Shown: positions 18,742 through 27,944 of the stretch, one piece after another
How positions within the stretch are numbered: the first letter of the stretch is position 1
Layout: every line of letters begins with the position of its first letter
From: Methylomicrobium sp. wino1
Lineage (GTDB): Bacteria > Pseudomonadota > Gammaproteobacteria > Methylococcales > Methylomonadaceae
Assembly (NCBI RefSeq): GCF_003932755.1
Contig: NZ_CP024202.1
Span: forward strand, 434,001 to 498,000
Reading direction: 5' to 3'
Length of the DNA: 64,000 nucleotides
Position numbers and translations under genes: made by a program
Notes under the pieces: generated by a model
Told to the model about the DNA's origin: nothing
The model's input: only the letters and a program-made list of their open reading frames with translations
Databases searched by the model: none

Positions 18742-20868
18742 TTAAGTTTTACGCTTGACTTCCACTATATTCGGTAGTTGGCTAATTCTGCCGAGTACCG
18801 AACTCAGCTGGCCGGTACTTTCGATATTGATCGTCATCGTCAGTATCGCCGACAAATCCGGATGCGTTTTTAATGAGGCATCAATAATATGCGCCTTTGC
18901 ATACATCATAATCCGGGTCACGTCATTGAGCAGGTTTTGCGCATTGAAGGCATGGATAATGATCGGCACATTATGCCGCGAGGGCTGTTCCGAACTCCAT
19001 TCGGCTTCAATCAGTTGCGGTTGCTGTTCGGGACTGAGCGTCAAAATATTTTCGCAGTCGCGCCGATGGATTGTGATGCCTCGCTTATGCGAGATGAAAC
19101 CGATGATGTCATCGCCTTTGACCGGACAACAGCATTGCGCCAAACTGGTTACCACATTATCGATACCGGCAACGGTGATGATCGACTTTGCCGTCGGTTT
19201 GCTCTCGCTTCCTCTGACCGAAGCGGAAGCGAACGCCGGCTCAGCGAATTCGGGAATTTTCAGTGCGGTGGCCAACTGCCTATTGGTGATATCTCCTCGG
19301 CCTATCGCTTCATAAAAGAGTTCGGCATCGTTAAATTTGAAATAACTGAGCAATTCATCCAGCTCAATCGATTTCAAGCCTAATCGTTTGCTTTCCTTAT
19401 CCAGAATTTGTTTGCCGAAAACGATATTTTCGGCTTGCTGCTGTTGTCTAAACCAACTTCTGACTTTCCCGACCGCGCGCGGCGTTTTTAAATAACCCAA
19501 GTTCGGGTCGAGCCAATTATGATTCGGCTCGCCGTTTTTAACCGTGATGATCTCTACTTGGTCGCCCGACTTGAGCTTATACGTTAAGGGTTTGATACGC
19601 CCGTTGACTTTCGCGCCGCGACAACTGTGACCAATCTCGGTATGTATCATGTAGGCAAAATCGAGAGGCGTGGACCCCTTGATCAGATCGATCAATTTTC
19701 CGGCCGGCGTCAAAACAAAAACTCGATCCGAAAAAAGTTCGGTTCGGAAATTTTCGACCAAATTGTCGCCACCATCCTTATATTCCAGCAATTGTCTTAG
19801 CGAAGCGATATTCTTTTCGGTCGCGGCATTATGCTTACTGCCTTCCTTGTAACGCCAATGCGCGGCAACTCCTAGCTCGGCGAATTCATGCATCGAACGC
19901 GTGCGGATCTGTATCTCGATCCGATTGCCTTTATGATCGACGATCACGGTGTGCAAAGATTGATAACCGTTTTCTTTCGGGTTGGCAATATAGTCGTCGA
20001 ACTCTTTGGGAATATATTTCCAGTAGCTATGAGCCAAACCCAATACACTGTAACAAGCCGTCAAGCTATCGACGATCACGCGCACTGCGAGTAAATCGTA
20101 AAGATCGTCGATCGCTAACTGCTTGCGACGCATTTTGTTCCAAATGCTGTAAATATGCTTGGGTCTTCCATAAACCTTTGCCGTAATACCTTCTTCCTTA
20201 AGAATTCGGCGGAGGTCTTCTATGAATGTTTGAATACAATCTTCACGATGAATGCGTTTATCGGCAAGCGACTCGGCAATGCGCTTATAGTTATCCGGCT
20301 CGAGATAGCGAAACGCTAGATCCTCAAGCTCCCATTTAAATTGACTCACCCCGAGCCGGTTCGCCAGCGGCGCATAGACATCCAAGGTCTCTTGCGCAAT
20401 AAACCGTCGAATGCCGGGCTCTTCCGTGGACATGCCGCGCAAACGTTCGATACGATACGCCAACTTTATCAACACCGAGCGCACATCGTGCGTCATCGCC
20501 AATAGCATTCGTCTTAGTGTTTCATTTTGATTGGGGTCATGCGTCAATTCCGGGCTGTAAACCCTTAAGTTATTGAGCCAATTGACATCTTTGACCAAAT
20601 CCGCAACCGTTTCGCCGAATTGTTGCTTAATTTCATCCTCGCTTAACCGACCGGCTAATCGCGAATCGCTTAATAACGCAGCCAGAATGCTGGCCAAATC
20701 GCTATAAACATTGCCCAAAATCATCGCAACCGCAATCCCTTTTGGTCTAATATTAAGTGGATTCCTGTCAGCCTCATCGACAATCGCCAAGGCCTTCTCA
20801 ATTTGAGCGGCGTCTTCGACGGAAAAACCTGAAAATAACTGCTCGATTGGCGGAAGTTGTTTTTTCAT
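18742..20868 (-). CDS. relA: (p)ppGpp synthetase I, RelA type
   Basis: 708 residues. The N-terminal HD hydrolase domain is degenerate: the region that should hold HDxxED reads NVYSDLASILAALLSD. The synthetase domain has YGRPKHIYSIWNKM and the EFDDYIANPKENGYQSLH block; EFDD (ExDD) is the signature of monofunctional RelA, where SpoT has RxKD. TGS (about 385-445) and a C-terminal zinc-finger (CCCPVKGD) and ACT region follow. RelA binds stalled ribosomes and makes the stringent alarmone. A hydrolase (SpoT) must be elsewhere. polA is 22 bases downstream. Confidence 0.95.
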   Translation of the reverse strand: MKKQLPPIEQLFSGFSVEDAAQIEKALAIVDEADRNPLNIRPKGIAVAMILGNVYSDLASILAALLSDSRLAGRLSEDEIKQQFGETVADLVKDVNWLNNLRVYSPELTHDPNQNETLRRMLLAMTHDVRSVLIKLAYRIERLRGMSTEEPGIRRFIAQETLDVYAPLANRLGVSQFKWELEDLAFRYLEPDNYKRIAESLADKRIHREDCIQTFIEDLRRILKEEGITAKVYGRPKHIYSIWNKMRRKQLAIDDLYDLLAVRVIVDSLTACYSVLGLAHSYWKYIPKEFDDYIANPKENGYQSLHTVIVDHKGNRIEIQIRTRSMHEFAELGVAAHWRYKEGSKHNAATEKNIASLRQLLEYKDGGDNLVENFRTELFSDRVFVLTPAGKLIDLIKGSTPLDFAYMIHTEIGHSCRGAKVNGRIKPLTYKLKSGDQVEIITVKNGEPNHNWLDPNLGYLKTPRAVGKVRSWFRQQQQAENIVFGKQILDKESKRLGLKSIELDELLSYFKFNDAELFYEAIGRGDITNRQLATALKIPEFAEPAFASASVRGSESKPTAKSIITVAGIDNVVTSLAQCCCPVKGDDIIGFISHKRGITIHRRDCENILTLSPEQQPQLIEAEWSSEQPSRHNVPIIIHAFNAQNLLNDVTRIMMYAKAHIIDASLKTHPDLSAILTMTINIESTGQLSSVLGRISQLPNIVEVKRKT

Positions 20869-20992
20869 TAGGCGATTGTAAAGGATTCGAAAAAGTTGGC
20901 AATCATGATAGGCTATCGCGCGTTAGTGTTGAGGCTCATTCGCTCGAAACTCGAATATTCTTTATTTATATTGTAAGGGTAACTCAAAGATT

Positions 20993-22315
20993 ATGAAAAT
21001 CACTGTATTTGGAAGCGGTTATGTCGGACTGGTGACAGGAACTTGCTTGGCGGAAGTGGGCAATGATGTGATCTGCATGGATATCGATGAAACCAAGATC
21101 GAAAAACTCAAGCAAGGCATCATCCCTATTTATGAGCCTGGGCTGGAAGCCATGGTTAAAGAAAACCAGGAAGCCGGCCGCTTGCGCTTTACCTCCGATG
21201 TCAAAAAAGCGGTCGATCATGGTTTATTTCAGTTTATTGCGGTCGGAACGCCGCCTGACGAGGACGGCTCAGCCGATTTGAAATATGTTCTTGCGGTCGC
21301 TAAAAGCATTGCCCAACACATGGAAGGTTATCGTGTCGTGATCGATAAATCCACGGTACCGGTCGGAACCGCCGACAAAGTCAAAGAAGTCATGAGCCAA
21401 GTCCTGAAAGAACGAGCCAAGGAAGACCTGGAATTCGATGTCGTGTCGAATCCCGAATTTTTGAAAGAAGGCGCCGCGCTCGACGATTTCATGAAACCCG
21501 ACCGTATCATTGTCGGCACCGATAACCCACGCACCGCCGAATTACTCAAAGCGCTCTATGCACCGTTCAACCGCAGCCGCGAACGGGTTATCACGATGGA
21601 TATCCGGTCTGCCGAATTGACCAAATATGCCGCGAACGCGATGTTGGCAACCAAAATCAGCTTCATGAACGAGCTGGCTAATTTGGCCGAAAAATTAGGC
21701 GCCGATATCGAACATGTCCGCCAAGGCATCGGTTCGGACAGCCGCATCGGTTACAGCTTTATCTATCCGGGCTGCGGCTACGGCGGTTCATGCTTTCCTA
21801 AGGATGTCAAAGCATTGGAACGGACCGCCAAGCAAGCCGGATACCAAGCCGAGTTATTGAATGCAGTCGAGAATGTCAACGACCGACAGAAAAAACGTTT
21901 ATTCGAAAAAATCCGGCATCACTACAACGGCGATTTGAACGGCAAGGTTTTCGCTATATGGGGCTTGTCGTTCAAGCCCAATACCGACGACATGCGCGAA
22001 GCGCCCAGCCGAGTGTTATTGGAAGCCTTGATCGATGCAGGCGCCACCGTTCGAGCTTACGATCCTGAAGCGCTGGATGAAGCTAAGCGTATTTATGGCA
22101 ATAAAAATGGCTTAATTTATGCCGAAGACCAAAACGAAGCGTTGGAAGATACGGATGCGTTAGCGATCGTAACCGAATGGAAACAATTTCGCAGCCCGGA
22201 TTTCGATCACTTGAGTCAAACCTTGCGAGACAAAGTCATTTTCGATGGCCGTAATATGTTCGAGCCTGCATTTGTCAAGCAAAGCGGTTTGACTTATTAC
22301 GCGATCGGGCGTTAA
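20993..22315 (+). CDS. ugd: UDP-glucose 6-dehydrogenase
   Basis: 440 residues. It oxidises UDP-glucose to UDP-glucuronate in two NAD+ steps for surface polysaccharides. The N-terminal Rossmann motif is [18 protein letters not shown]. The central domain has [14 protein letters not shown], and the catalytic cysteine sits in [12 protein letters not shown] near residue 262. The C-terminal domain has [17 protein letters not shown]. The gene is alone on the plus strand, divergent from relA. Its TAA stop is the first three bases of a repeat element. Confidence 0.97.
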   Translation: MKITVFGSGYVGLVTGTCLAEVGNDVICMDIDETKIEKLKQGIIPIYEPGLEAMVKENQEAGRLRFTSDVKKAVDHGLFQFIAVGTPPDEDGSADLKYVLAVAKSIAQHMEGYRVVIDKSTVPVGTADKVKEVMSQVLKERAKEDLEFDVVSNPEFLKEGAALDDFMKPDRIIVGTDNPRTAELLKALYAPFNRSRERVITMDIRSAELTKYAANAMLATKISFMNELANLAEKLGADIEHVRQGIGSDSRIGYSFIYPGCGYGGSCFPKDVKALERTAKQAGYQAELLNAVENVNDRQKKRLFEKIRHHYNGDLNGKVFAIWGLSFKPNTDDMREAPSRVLLEALIDAGATVRAYDPEALDEAKRIYGNKNGLIYAEDQNEALEDTDALAIVTEWKQFRSPDFDHLSQTLRDKVIFDGRNMFEPAFVKQSGLTYYAIGR

Positions 22316-22566
22316 GGATTTGGTCATAAATAATTTCCCTATTTTTGGAGGGTTCGGTTGCTCGATTGGCAGGTGTCGGCGGCAGGGAAAGCCGCCGTCA
22401 AGCCTGCATGGACGCATTCGCCCAGCACCTAAATTATCCAAGATAGTTAACCATAGCTAATGGACTATGGAATTTAGGTGCTGGGTTCAACGCGTCCTGC
22501 CAGGCGAGTTAACGAACCCTCGACAAAGCTCATAACTCCAGGAAGTTATTTTTCGCGAAATACTAA
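22313..22566. repeat. TAAGGATTT element, copy 2, starting at the ugd stop codon
   Basis: 254 bp. Left end TAAGGATTTGGTCATAAATAA, right end in reverse TTAGTATTTCGCGAAAAATAA. It matches copy 1 (15815-15999) over most of its length, but carries a second palindrome (22421-22485) inserted in the middle, which accounts for the extra length. Confidence 0.75.
22421..22485. repeat. CCCAGCACCTAAATT palindrome nested in another repeat
   Basis: 65 bp starting CCCAGCACCTAAATT and ending AATTTAGGTGCTGGG, perfect 15-bp inverted ends. The same element occurs at 26882-26945 and as doubled forms at 38666-38786 and 41390-41523, each time inside a different larger repeat. Confidence 0.8.
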
Positions 22567-22903
22567 GAGACACAATCGGTTTTTATTAAGTTATGTTTGC
22601 GTTAATAGTTTAGCGTCGCCCCGGCATAAACTACCGGGCCCCAAAAACCATGGATGGTAAGAGGCTTTCAAGTCCTTGTGGTCGAGATCCCGGCAATCCC
22701 TGCCGGGATGACGCTTTCGATGTCTTTTCAACTACCAACGCTAACATAACTTTTTTCATAGTTTCGCTAGAGATGCTTGAATTATCCAAATGAACGACTA
22801 CCATTACTAGCGAATAGACTAAGGCGATCGTGGTTGGCTATAAACTTAGACTGTTCAAATGTTTTATCCTATTTTTAAGTTAACCTTAATGAGAGAGAAA
22901 AAT
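22567..22903. other. Gene-free spacer before the ComEA-like gene
   Basis: 337 bases. The one clear structure is the ATCCCGGCA/TGCCGGGAT hairpin at 22687-22709, a REP-type palindrome. The last 100 bases should hold the promoter of the HhH gene. Nothing else recognised. Confidence 0.5.
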
Positions 22904-23167
22904 ATGAACAAAATCCTAGTTTTATTAGCTTTACTGTCGTTTAACGCACTTGCAACTCCGGTCAACATCAACAATGCCGACGCTCAAACGATTTCCGAAG
23001 CACTGAAGGGAATCGGCCTGAAAAAAGCCGAAGCGATCGTGCAATATAGAACCGATAATGGTGACTTTAAATCCGTCGAGGAATTAGCCAATGTTTCCGG
23101 AATCGGAGAAAAAACGGTTGAAAACAATAAGGGCGATATTTTACTTAGCGATCCAGCTAAAAAATAA
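22904..23167 (+). CDS. Secreted helix-hairpin-helix protein, ComEA-like
   Basis: 87 residues from the ATG at 22904, which follows GAGAGA; the frame opens 15 codons earlier without a good site. A signal peptide (MNKILVLLALLSFNALA) leads into a single (HhH)2 unit: VNINNADAQTISEALKGIG, then KKAEAIVQYRTDNGDF and LANVSGIGEKTVENNKGDI. Proteins of this form bind DNA; ComEA pulls DNA into the periplasm during transformation. No other competence gene is near, so that role is inferred from domain and signal peptide. Confidence 0.88.
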   Translation: MNKILVLLALLSFNALATPVNINNADAQTISEALKGIGLKKAEAIVQYRTDNGDFKSVEELANVSGIGEKTVENNKGDILLSDPAKK

Positions 23168-23187
23168 CCCGCGTCGTTAAACAAAAA

Positions 23188-23219
23188 ACAGCCGGCCGGC
23201 AATCAAGCCAACCGGCTGT
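23188..23219 (+). terminator. Rho-independent terminator of the ComEA-like gene
   Basis: ACAGCCGG and CCGGCTGT form the stem, with an inner CCGGC/GCC extension, followed by CTTTTATT. It begins 21 bases after the stop codon. Confidence 0.85.
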
Positions 23220-23377
23220 CTTTTATTCATCGCAAATCACAATTCTCCGCCAAGGTGCCTAATAAAATTCGGCGAAATACAATTGACATCAACGGCACAA
23301 AGATTGAGTAAAATACATCGTTACGCATCCACTAGCACTACAAATCAGACTGCGAAAATTTCAGGAATAGTGACAAA

Positions 23378-23869
23378 ATGACTTGGCATGTTATCCACAC
23401 TAAATCCAAACAAGAAAAACGCGCGCTCGAAAACCTACAAAAACAGGACTTCGAGTGTTTTTTGCCAACCTGCTCCATCGAAAAAATCCGGCGTGGGCGT
23501 ATTACCGTATCGTTAGAACCTCTTTTTCCACGCTACCTATTCATCAATCTGAAACAGGGAACCAATTGGACGCCGATTCGCTCCACACTCGGCGTCCAAA
23601 ACTTGGTCAAATTCGGCACTGAAGCGGCTAAAGTGCCCGACGATTTAATTGAAACTCTCCGCACAATCGAAGACCGTTTACAAAGCAGCAACCCTGAACG
23701 CCTGTTCTCGAAAGGGGACAAAGTCCAAATCATTTCGGGACCATTTGCTGGTCTTGAAGGGGTCTATCAAATGACCGATGGAGAAACCCGAGCCATGGTT
23801 TTAATCGAATTGCTCAGAAAACCTGCGAAAGGCCATTTTGAAATCACACAATTAAGAAAAATCGGGTAA
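23378..23869 (+). CDS. rfaH: Transcription antitermination protein RfaH
   Basis: 163 residues of the NusG/Spt5 family. The NGN domain begins MTWHVIHTKSKQEKRALENL and includes LEPLFPRYLFINL and STLGVQNLVKFG; the KOW domain has FSKGDKVQIISGPFAGLEGVY. Length and the KSKQEKRA start are RfaH-like rather than NusG. RfaH recruits to ops-paused polymerase and lets long surface-polysaccharide operons be read through. It sits about 1 kb from ugd, a precursor gene for such polysaccharides, but no target operon is in the window. Confidence 0.9.
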   Translation: MTWHVIHTKSKQEKRALENLQKQDFECFLPTCSIEKIRRGRITVSLEPLFPRYLFINLKQGTNWTPIRSTLGVQNLVKFGTEAAKVPDDLIETLRTIEDRLQSSNPERLFSKGDKVQIISGPFAGLEGVYQMTDGETRAMVLIELLRKPAKGHFEITQLRKIG

Positions 23870-23945
23870 CGATAATATACGGATGAGATACCAGGCATTA
23901 ATTCATAGCAGCAATTAAACATCCACCGCCTATATTTTTGGATTT

Positions 23946-24395
23946 CTAGCTTGTTAGAGGATAAACATGCGCTATATGCTCGCTTAATGGTCCTAAATCC
24001 ACCTCATTAGCTGTTATGTTTTTTAAACCCTTTCCGGCTAAACCGCCAATTATTTTATTAAAGCCCTCCACTCCTTCTTGGTAGGCAGACAAATATTCTT
24101 CAGAAGAAGACAGTTTTTCCGGGTGCTGCCGACAAATAGTCATGCCATGCCCCGGGAACAAGCGTTCAAAAAAATGCAGATTGGTAAGGCCATTAATCTT
24201 AGGATTCACTATACCCGCAAAACTCGCGGCCACTGCTACCGACCCCGCTAAATAGCCGATCAAATAATCATCCTGCAATACCGATACCGGCAAAGCCCCG
24301 TCATTACTAGATTTTATGTCGTGAAGAATCGGATGAAACAGTCGTGCGACCACCTCGGCAATTTTAACGTTTTTCGGTTTTAAAAAGTCCAGCAT
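23946..24395 (-). CDS. Conserved-looking protein of unknown function
   Basis: 149 residues from the ATG at 24395, chosen for the GGAGG six bases upstream; the frame opens 18 codons earlier. The sequence starts MLDFLKPKNVKIAEVVARLF and has a mildly hydrophobic middle (YLIGYLAGSVAVAASFAGIV) that may be a helix, then a charged C-terminal half. No family recognised, no catalytic motif. It is isolated between rfaH (convergent) and a repeat. Confidence 0.6.
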   Translation of the reverse strand: MLDFLKPKNVKIAEVVARLFHPILHDIKSSNDGALPVSVLQDDYLIGYLAGSVAVAASFAGIVNPKINGLTNLHFFERLFPGHGMTICRQHPEKLSSSEEYLSAYQEGVEGFNKIIGGLAGKGLKNITANEVDLGPLSEHIAHVYPLTS

Positions 24396-24487
24396 TAGCC
24401 CTCCGGAACAATCGCTGTGATTTAGAGTATTTCGATCAAAAGTCGGCATTACCGTTGTATTTCATGCTTTCAACGATTAATCCTAAG

Positions 24488-24660
24488 TTCGGCAGTTTTA
24501 CCATGAAGCACATGAAGTTCATGAAAGATTTCCAGAAATTACCTAAACATTCTCGCTAACTTTTTTGGTGAGCGAAAGTTCTATACAAACGTATAAAAAG
24601 TTGTTGAATTAACTCCTTATTCTTCATGATCTTCATGGTGAGATGCTTTTTCTAGGTTAA
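24488..24660. repeat. CATGAAG repeat, copy 1
   Basis: About 173 bp. One end is TTCGGCAGTTTTACCATGAAG with CACATGAAG, the other CTTCATGATCTTCATGGTGA with GCTTTTTCTAGGTTAA, so the ends are imperfect inverted repeats. Copies at 35095-35260 and 50835-50980 have the opposite orientation; a fragment is at 13604-13646. Confidence 0.7.
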
Positions 24661-24677
24661 TGCAAACATAGCCTTCA

Positions 24678-25580
24678 TCAAGCCCTTCTGATCGCTGTTT
24701 TGTTTTTTTCTTTACGCCTGAATAAACTGCTGTATTGATGCAGCAGCAAGGCGCCCATGACCAATCCGGCGCCAATCAGAACCTTTTCATTAAGCGGTTC
24801 GCGATTGATTGCATTACCAATCAACAACGACAGCACCGGAGTGACTAACGTTATCAAGGCGACCTTTGTCGCCGGAACATGAGTCAACACATAGTAATAC
24901 AGCGCGAAACCGATCGTCGTCGCAATTGCGCCCAAATAAATAACCGATAGCAGGCTCGGTATCGGGATCGATGCGGGCCAAACACCGTCGCCTCGATACC
25001 AAGTGAGCATATACAACGGCACCGCCACTAACAAGCCCCCGGTTACTTGCGTCACTGCCGGCAGGCCCGCACCGATGCGTTTGACTAGAACCGAACTGGC
25101 CGATTGCAAAAATGACGCAAGCGTCACGCCGCCAATACCCATTGCGGCATCCCGGCTTATATCCAAAGCCGTGCCGAACATCACGAGTAAACCCGCAAGC
25201 CCCAAGCCATAAGAAATTAATTGCAATAAGCCGAGACTGCGTTCATTGAGCAATAATGCCGACATGAACGCAGTCAGCATCGGCGTCAACCCGAAAATGA
25301 CTGAGATCCAACCGGAAGGAATGAACTGCGCTGCCCAGTATACCGACAGCATCGCGCCGTAAATTTGCAGCGCGACCGAAAAATAAGTCAACCAAGCCTT
25401 TCGATCGATAGGCAACTTACCCCGGGAAAACAACACAAACGGCAGCAGGCAAGCCAGCCCAATGACCATGCGCGCAGTAACGCCGAATAAAAAACCCGGT
25501 CCTTCGCCGCTCCATTTAATCGCCAATGGCGTTGTCGACCATAGCATGATGATTGTGCATAAAGCCAGAAAAATGCGCAT
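24678..25580 (-). CDS. EamA-family (DMT superfamily) membrane transporter
   Basis: 300 residues with ten predicted hydrophobic helices in two EamA repeats. The first ends near YGLGLAGLLVMFG, the second covers about 150-285 with YLGAIATTIGFALYYYVLTHVPATKVALITLVTPVLS, the typical second-repeat signature. A Lys/Arg-rich tail follows. Such proteins export metabolites or amino acids; the substrate cannot be told. It is downstream of the DUF523-DUF1722 gene on the same strand but separated by a strong terminator and a repeat end. Confidence 0.88.
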   Translation of the reverse strand: MRIFLALCTIIMLWSTTPLAIKWSGEGPGFLFGVTARMVIGLACLLPFVLFSRGKLPIDRKAWLTYFSVALQIYGAMLSVYWAAQFIPSGWISVIFGLTPMLTAFMSALLLNERSLGLLQLISYGLGLAGLLVMFGTALDISRDAAMGIGGVTLASFLQSASSVLVKRIGAGLPAVTQVTGGLLVAVPLYMLTWYRGDGVWPASIPIPSLLSVIYLGAIATTIGFALYYYVLTHVPATKVALITLVTPVLSLLIGNAINREPLNEKVLIGAGLVMGALLLHQYSSLFRRKEKNKTAIRRA

Positions 25581-25602
25581 CTAAAAGAACACGGGTATAA
25601 GC

Positions 25603-25620
25603 TTAGGATTTCGTGACAAA
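25603..25620. repeat. Partial end of a TAAGGATTT element
   Basis: TTAGGATTTCGTGACAAA matches the right inverted end of the elements next to polA and ugd. The rest of the element is not recognisable here. Confidence 0.45.
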
Positions 25621-25697
25621 TGACGTCTTGGAGCTATGGGGTTTACTGAAAGAGGGATCTGGGGATCACTCCCGCAGAACACATCTTTCATCTTTCA

Positions 25698-25744
25698 CCT
25701 TTTTTCTGGTTCCCACGCTGGAGCGGTGGGAACCAGAAAAAAGG
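25698..25744 (-). terminator. Long perfect hairpin, terminator of the DUF523-DUF1722 gene
   Basis: A 19-bp perfect stem from CCTTTTTTCTGGTTCCCAC and its complement, around GCTGGAGCG. The stem ends are A and T tracts, so it could terminate in both directions. It lies 22 bases after the gene's stop. The core GGTTCCCACGC is also a common dispersed palindrome in proteobacteria. Confidence 0.75.
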
Positions 25745-25765
25745 GAAATAATTTAGAGCCGAATA

Positions 25766-26719
25766 CTAAATCTCATTCAATACCGTCAATTCTTCAGGAT
25801 AAGGCGACATATAATAGGATTGATCGATAAACGGGTCCGGCTGCCGGCGAAAATGATGACGAAGCAGCGTGATCGGCACAATTAACGGCAACTGCCCCAA
25901 GCGATAACGCTCTATCGTTTCAGTCAATTCGGCTTTGTCGTCCGCGTCGAGCGATTTTTTCAAATAACCCTGAATATGCTGCAACACATTGACATGATTA
26001 CCCCGGCTTGCCGTTTTTTTAAGACAGCTCATTAAGGCAGTACCGTATTGCCCTGCAATTTCCTGGGCGTTGCCTTTATCCGCACTGGCGGCTAAACGCC
26101 CGATCTCCCTCGCCTCGTTCTGATCGTGGCTCATCGCAATTAATTTATGTTGGCTGTGAAAAATAGTTAGCCGGCTCGGCGTAATTGGCTCTGCACACAA
26201 CAATTTCCAGCGATACATCACATAAACCCGCTGAATAAAATTTTCGCATAATCTCGGGTCGCCTAAACGCCCCTCTTCTTCCATCGGCAACAGTGGAAAA
26301 TTGTCTTTGACGAATTGTGCGAAAATGCCCGTACCGACCCGATCCGCATAATCCTCGCGATAAATTTTGACTCGCGTCATACCGCAGCTCGGCGAATCCT
26401 TCTTCAGGATATACCCGCATAAACCGGCAAGCCAATGCCGCTGCTGTTCGGCACAGCCAAGCAATTGGTCGGTCACATCGATATTGTGGTCCTTAACGCC
26501 GACACAACGGACGCCTCGATCGGTATATCTGAGCTGAATCGTCGGGCGCGGAATGCCCATGCCGCTCTCAACCTCCGGACAAAAAGGCACAAACTCGAAA
26601 TAGTGGCTCAAGGTTTTGCGAATATAGGCATTGCTTTTATGGCCGCCGTCAAAGCGGACTTCTTCGCCAAGCAGACAACTGCTAATGCCGACTCGGATTT
26701 TATGTGCGTGCTCGTTCAT
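25766..26719 (-). CDS. DUF523-DUF1722 (YbgA-like) protein
   Basis: 317 residues. The N-terminal DUF523 part (1-150) has conserved cysteines in SSCLLG, FCPEVE and SPSCGM, a set that holds an Fe-S cluster in the related desulfidase TudS. The C-terminal DUF1722 part (about 190-310) is YbgA-like: FHSQHKLIAMSHDQ, ... YLKKSLDADDKAEL and LPLIVPITLLRHHF. In E. coli ybgA lies upstream of the photolyase gene phr; here a photolyase is 1.9 kb away on the same strand. A role in DNA or tRNA base repair is a guess. Confidence 0.85.
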   Translation of the reverse strand: MNEHAHKIRVGISSCLLGEEVRFDGGHKSNAYIRKTLSHYFEFVPFCPEVESGMGIPRPTIQLRYTDRGVRCVGVKDHNIDVTDQLLGCAEQQRHWLAGLCGYILKKDSPSCGMTRVKIYREDYADRVGTGIFAQFVKDNFPLLPMEEEGRLGDPRLCENFIQRVYVMYRWKLLCAEPITPSRLTIFHSQHKLIAMSHDQNEAREIGRLAASADKGNAQEIAGQYGTALMSCLKKTASRGNHVNVLQHIQGYLKKSLDADDKAELTETIERYRLGQLPLIVPITLLRHHFRRQPDPFIDQSYYMSPYPEELTVLNEI

Positions 26720-26759
26720 TATACTCCCTTTATACTCAAAAAACGGTTAACTTTATGAA

Positions 26760-26979
26760 GGTATGGGGTGTGACTAGCGAGGATGTCGGCAGCAGGGCAG
26801 ATTTTTGCTCCATGCAAAATCTGCATTCACGCCATCCTTGGCGTTCGAGCGCTGCCGTCAAGCCCTCATGGATGGGTTTATCCAGCGCCTAAATTCCATA
26901 GTCCATTGGCTATGATTATCTATCTGGAATCATTTAGGTGCTGGGTGAACTGCGGTCCTCGATAGACACATCCCATACC
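26760..26979. repeat. 220-bp MITE-like element with a nested palindrome
   Basis: Ends GGTATGGGGTGTGAC and, reversed, GGTATGGGATGTGTC are inverted with two mismatches. Inside is the CCAGCGCCTAAATT palindrome (26882-26945) and an ATTTTTGC/GCAAAAT hairpin. It fills most of the 324-base spacer between the DUF1499 and DUF523 genes; nothing else is seen there. Confidence 0.7.
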
Positions 26980-27043
26980 TTTTATTCTTAGACGGTTTTT
27001 CAATCAAAAGGGAGTAGTCTCTACATGGTGCTATATCCATACG

Positions 27044-27487
27044 CTATCGACCTGCTGTTTTCGACAACCGCTGATAACGGTTTTTAATCGCTTCCAAACG
27101 TCTACGATTGGTTCCAAAGTCGGAATAACCGATACGCGATGCGGAACGCAAATGAATTTGTCGATTACCGGAATCGAGCCTGGCTTCGACGTCGTCGGTA
27201 AAACGCAGCATCGGTGTTTTGAAAATCGCCCAGAGATAGTCGCCGGAAACACTTTTCAACTCGCCGCCTTCGCCGCTTATAGCCTGCTGCAGCTTTTGCC
27301 AGGCATCTTCCGCCGAAAGGTCGCCGAAGGCTATCGGTTCGATATCGTCCTGCTCACTGTTCACACAGTTAGGCGAACTCGGGCAATCTTTCAAGTGACC
27401 GTCGACCAAGCCAGGCGCGCCTTCCGCCTGAGCATTTTTAATAAACCACGCAAAACATAGCATTATCAATATCTCCCGTTTAATCAT
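27044..27487 (-). CDS. DUF1499 protein, exported
   Basis: 147 residues from the ATG at 27487, preceded by GGGGGAG. A short signal-like segment (MIKREILIMLCFAWFIKNAQA) leads into the DUF1499 domain: LKDCPSSPNCVNSEQ, then AWQKLQQAI, AIFKTPMLRFTDDVEARL and SASRIGYSDFGTNRRRLE. The start overlaps the end of the SRPBCC gene by eight bases, so translation is coupled. Third gene of a lipocalin-SRPBCC-DUF1499 unit. Function unknown. Confidence 0.85.
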   Translation of the reverse strand: MIKREILIMLCFAWFIKNAQAEGAPGLVDGHLKDCPSSPNCVNSEQDDIEPIAFGDLSAEDAWQKLQQAISGEGGELKSVSGDYLWAIFKTPMLRFTDDVEARLDSGNRQIHLRSASRIGYSDFGTNRRRLEAIKNRYQRLSKTAGR

Positions 27488-27944
27488 CACTCCCCCATTT
27501 TGCCTTGATATAGTCGTGCCGGACCGCAAAAATCCGCTCGAGCCTGTCGGCAATCAATAATTGATTGAGTATGGCGCCTAGCCGACCCAAAGGCATCGCG
27601 TAAAACATGATATCTTCTAAAACAACGCCTTGGCCTTGTTCTGTCAGACGCACTTCATGGCTCCAGAATTTGAAAGGCCCGATTCGCTGTTGATAAATAA
27701 AATAATTCAGTTCATCACAGTGGCTAATTTCCGAAAGCCATGTCATCGGAAAGCCGAATACCGCCCTCATGCGATAAGCGATCAATAAACCGGCATAAAT
27801 TCGATCCGGAACCTCGAACATAATCCTCACGTTAAAAAATTCCGGGGTAATGTCATTGAGATGATGGGGCGACGAAAAAAAACCCCACGCTTCCGGCAAA
27901 GAAAGCCTCAATGACTGACGCCGATAAAGGCGATATATCTTCAC
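27480..27944 (-). CDS. SRPBCC-family ligand-binding protein
   Basis: 154 residues with the START/Bet v1-like fold pattern: LSLPEAWGFFSSPHHLNDITPEFF at the start and LTEQGQGVVLEDIMFYAMPLGRLG near the end. Such proteins appear beside photolyases and cell-division-inhibitor-like epimerases in many proteobacteria. It overlaps the lipocalin stop by four bases (ATGA-type coupling) and DUF1499 on its other side. Ligand unknown. Confidence 0.85.
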   Translation of the reverse strand: MKIYRLYRRQSLRLSLPEAWGFFSSPHHLNDITPEFFNVRIMFEVPDRIYAGLLIAYRMRAVFGFPMTWLSEISHCDELNYFIYQQRIGPFKFWSHEVRLTEQGQGVVLEDIMFYAMPLGRLGAILNQLLIADRLERIFAVRHDYIKAKWGSDD

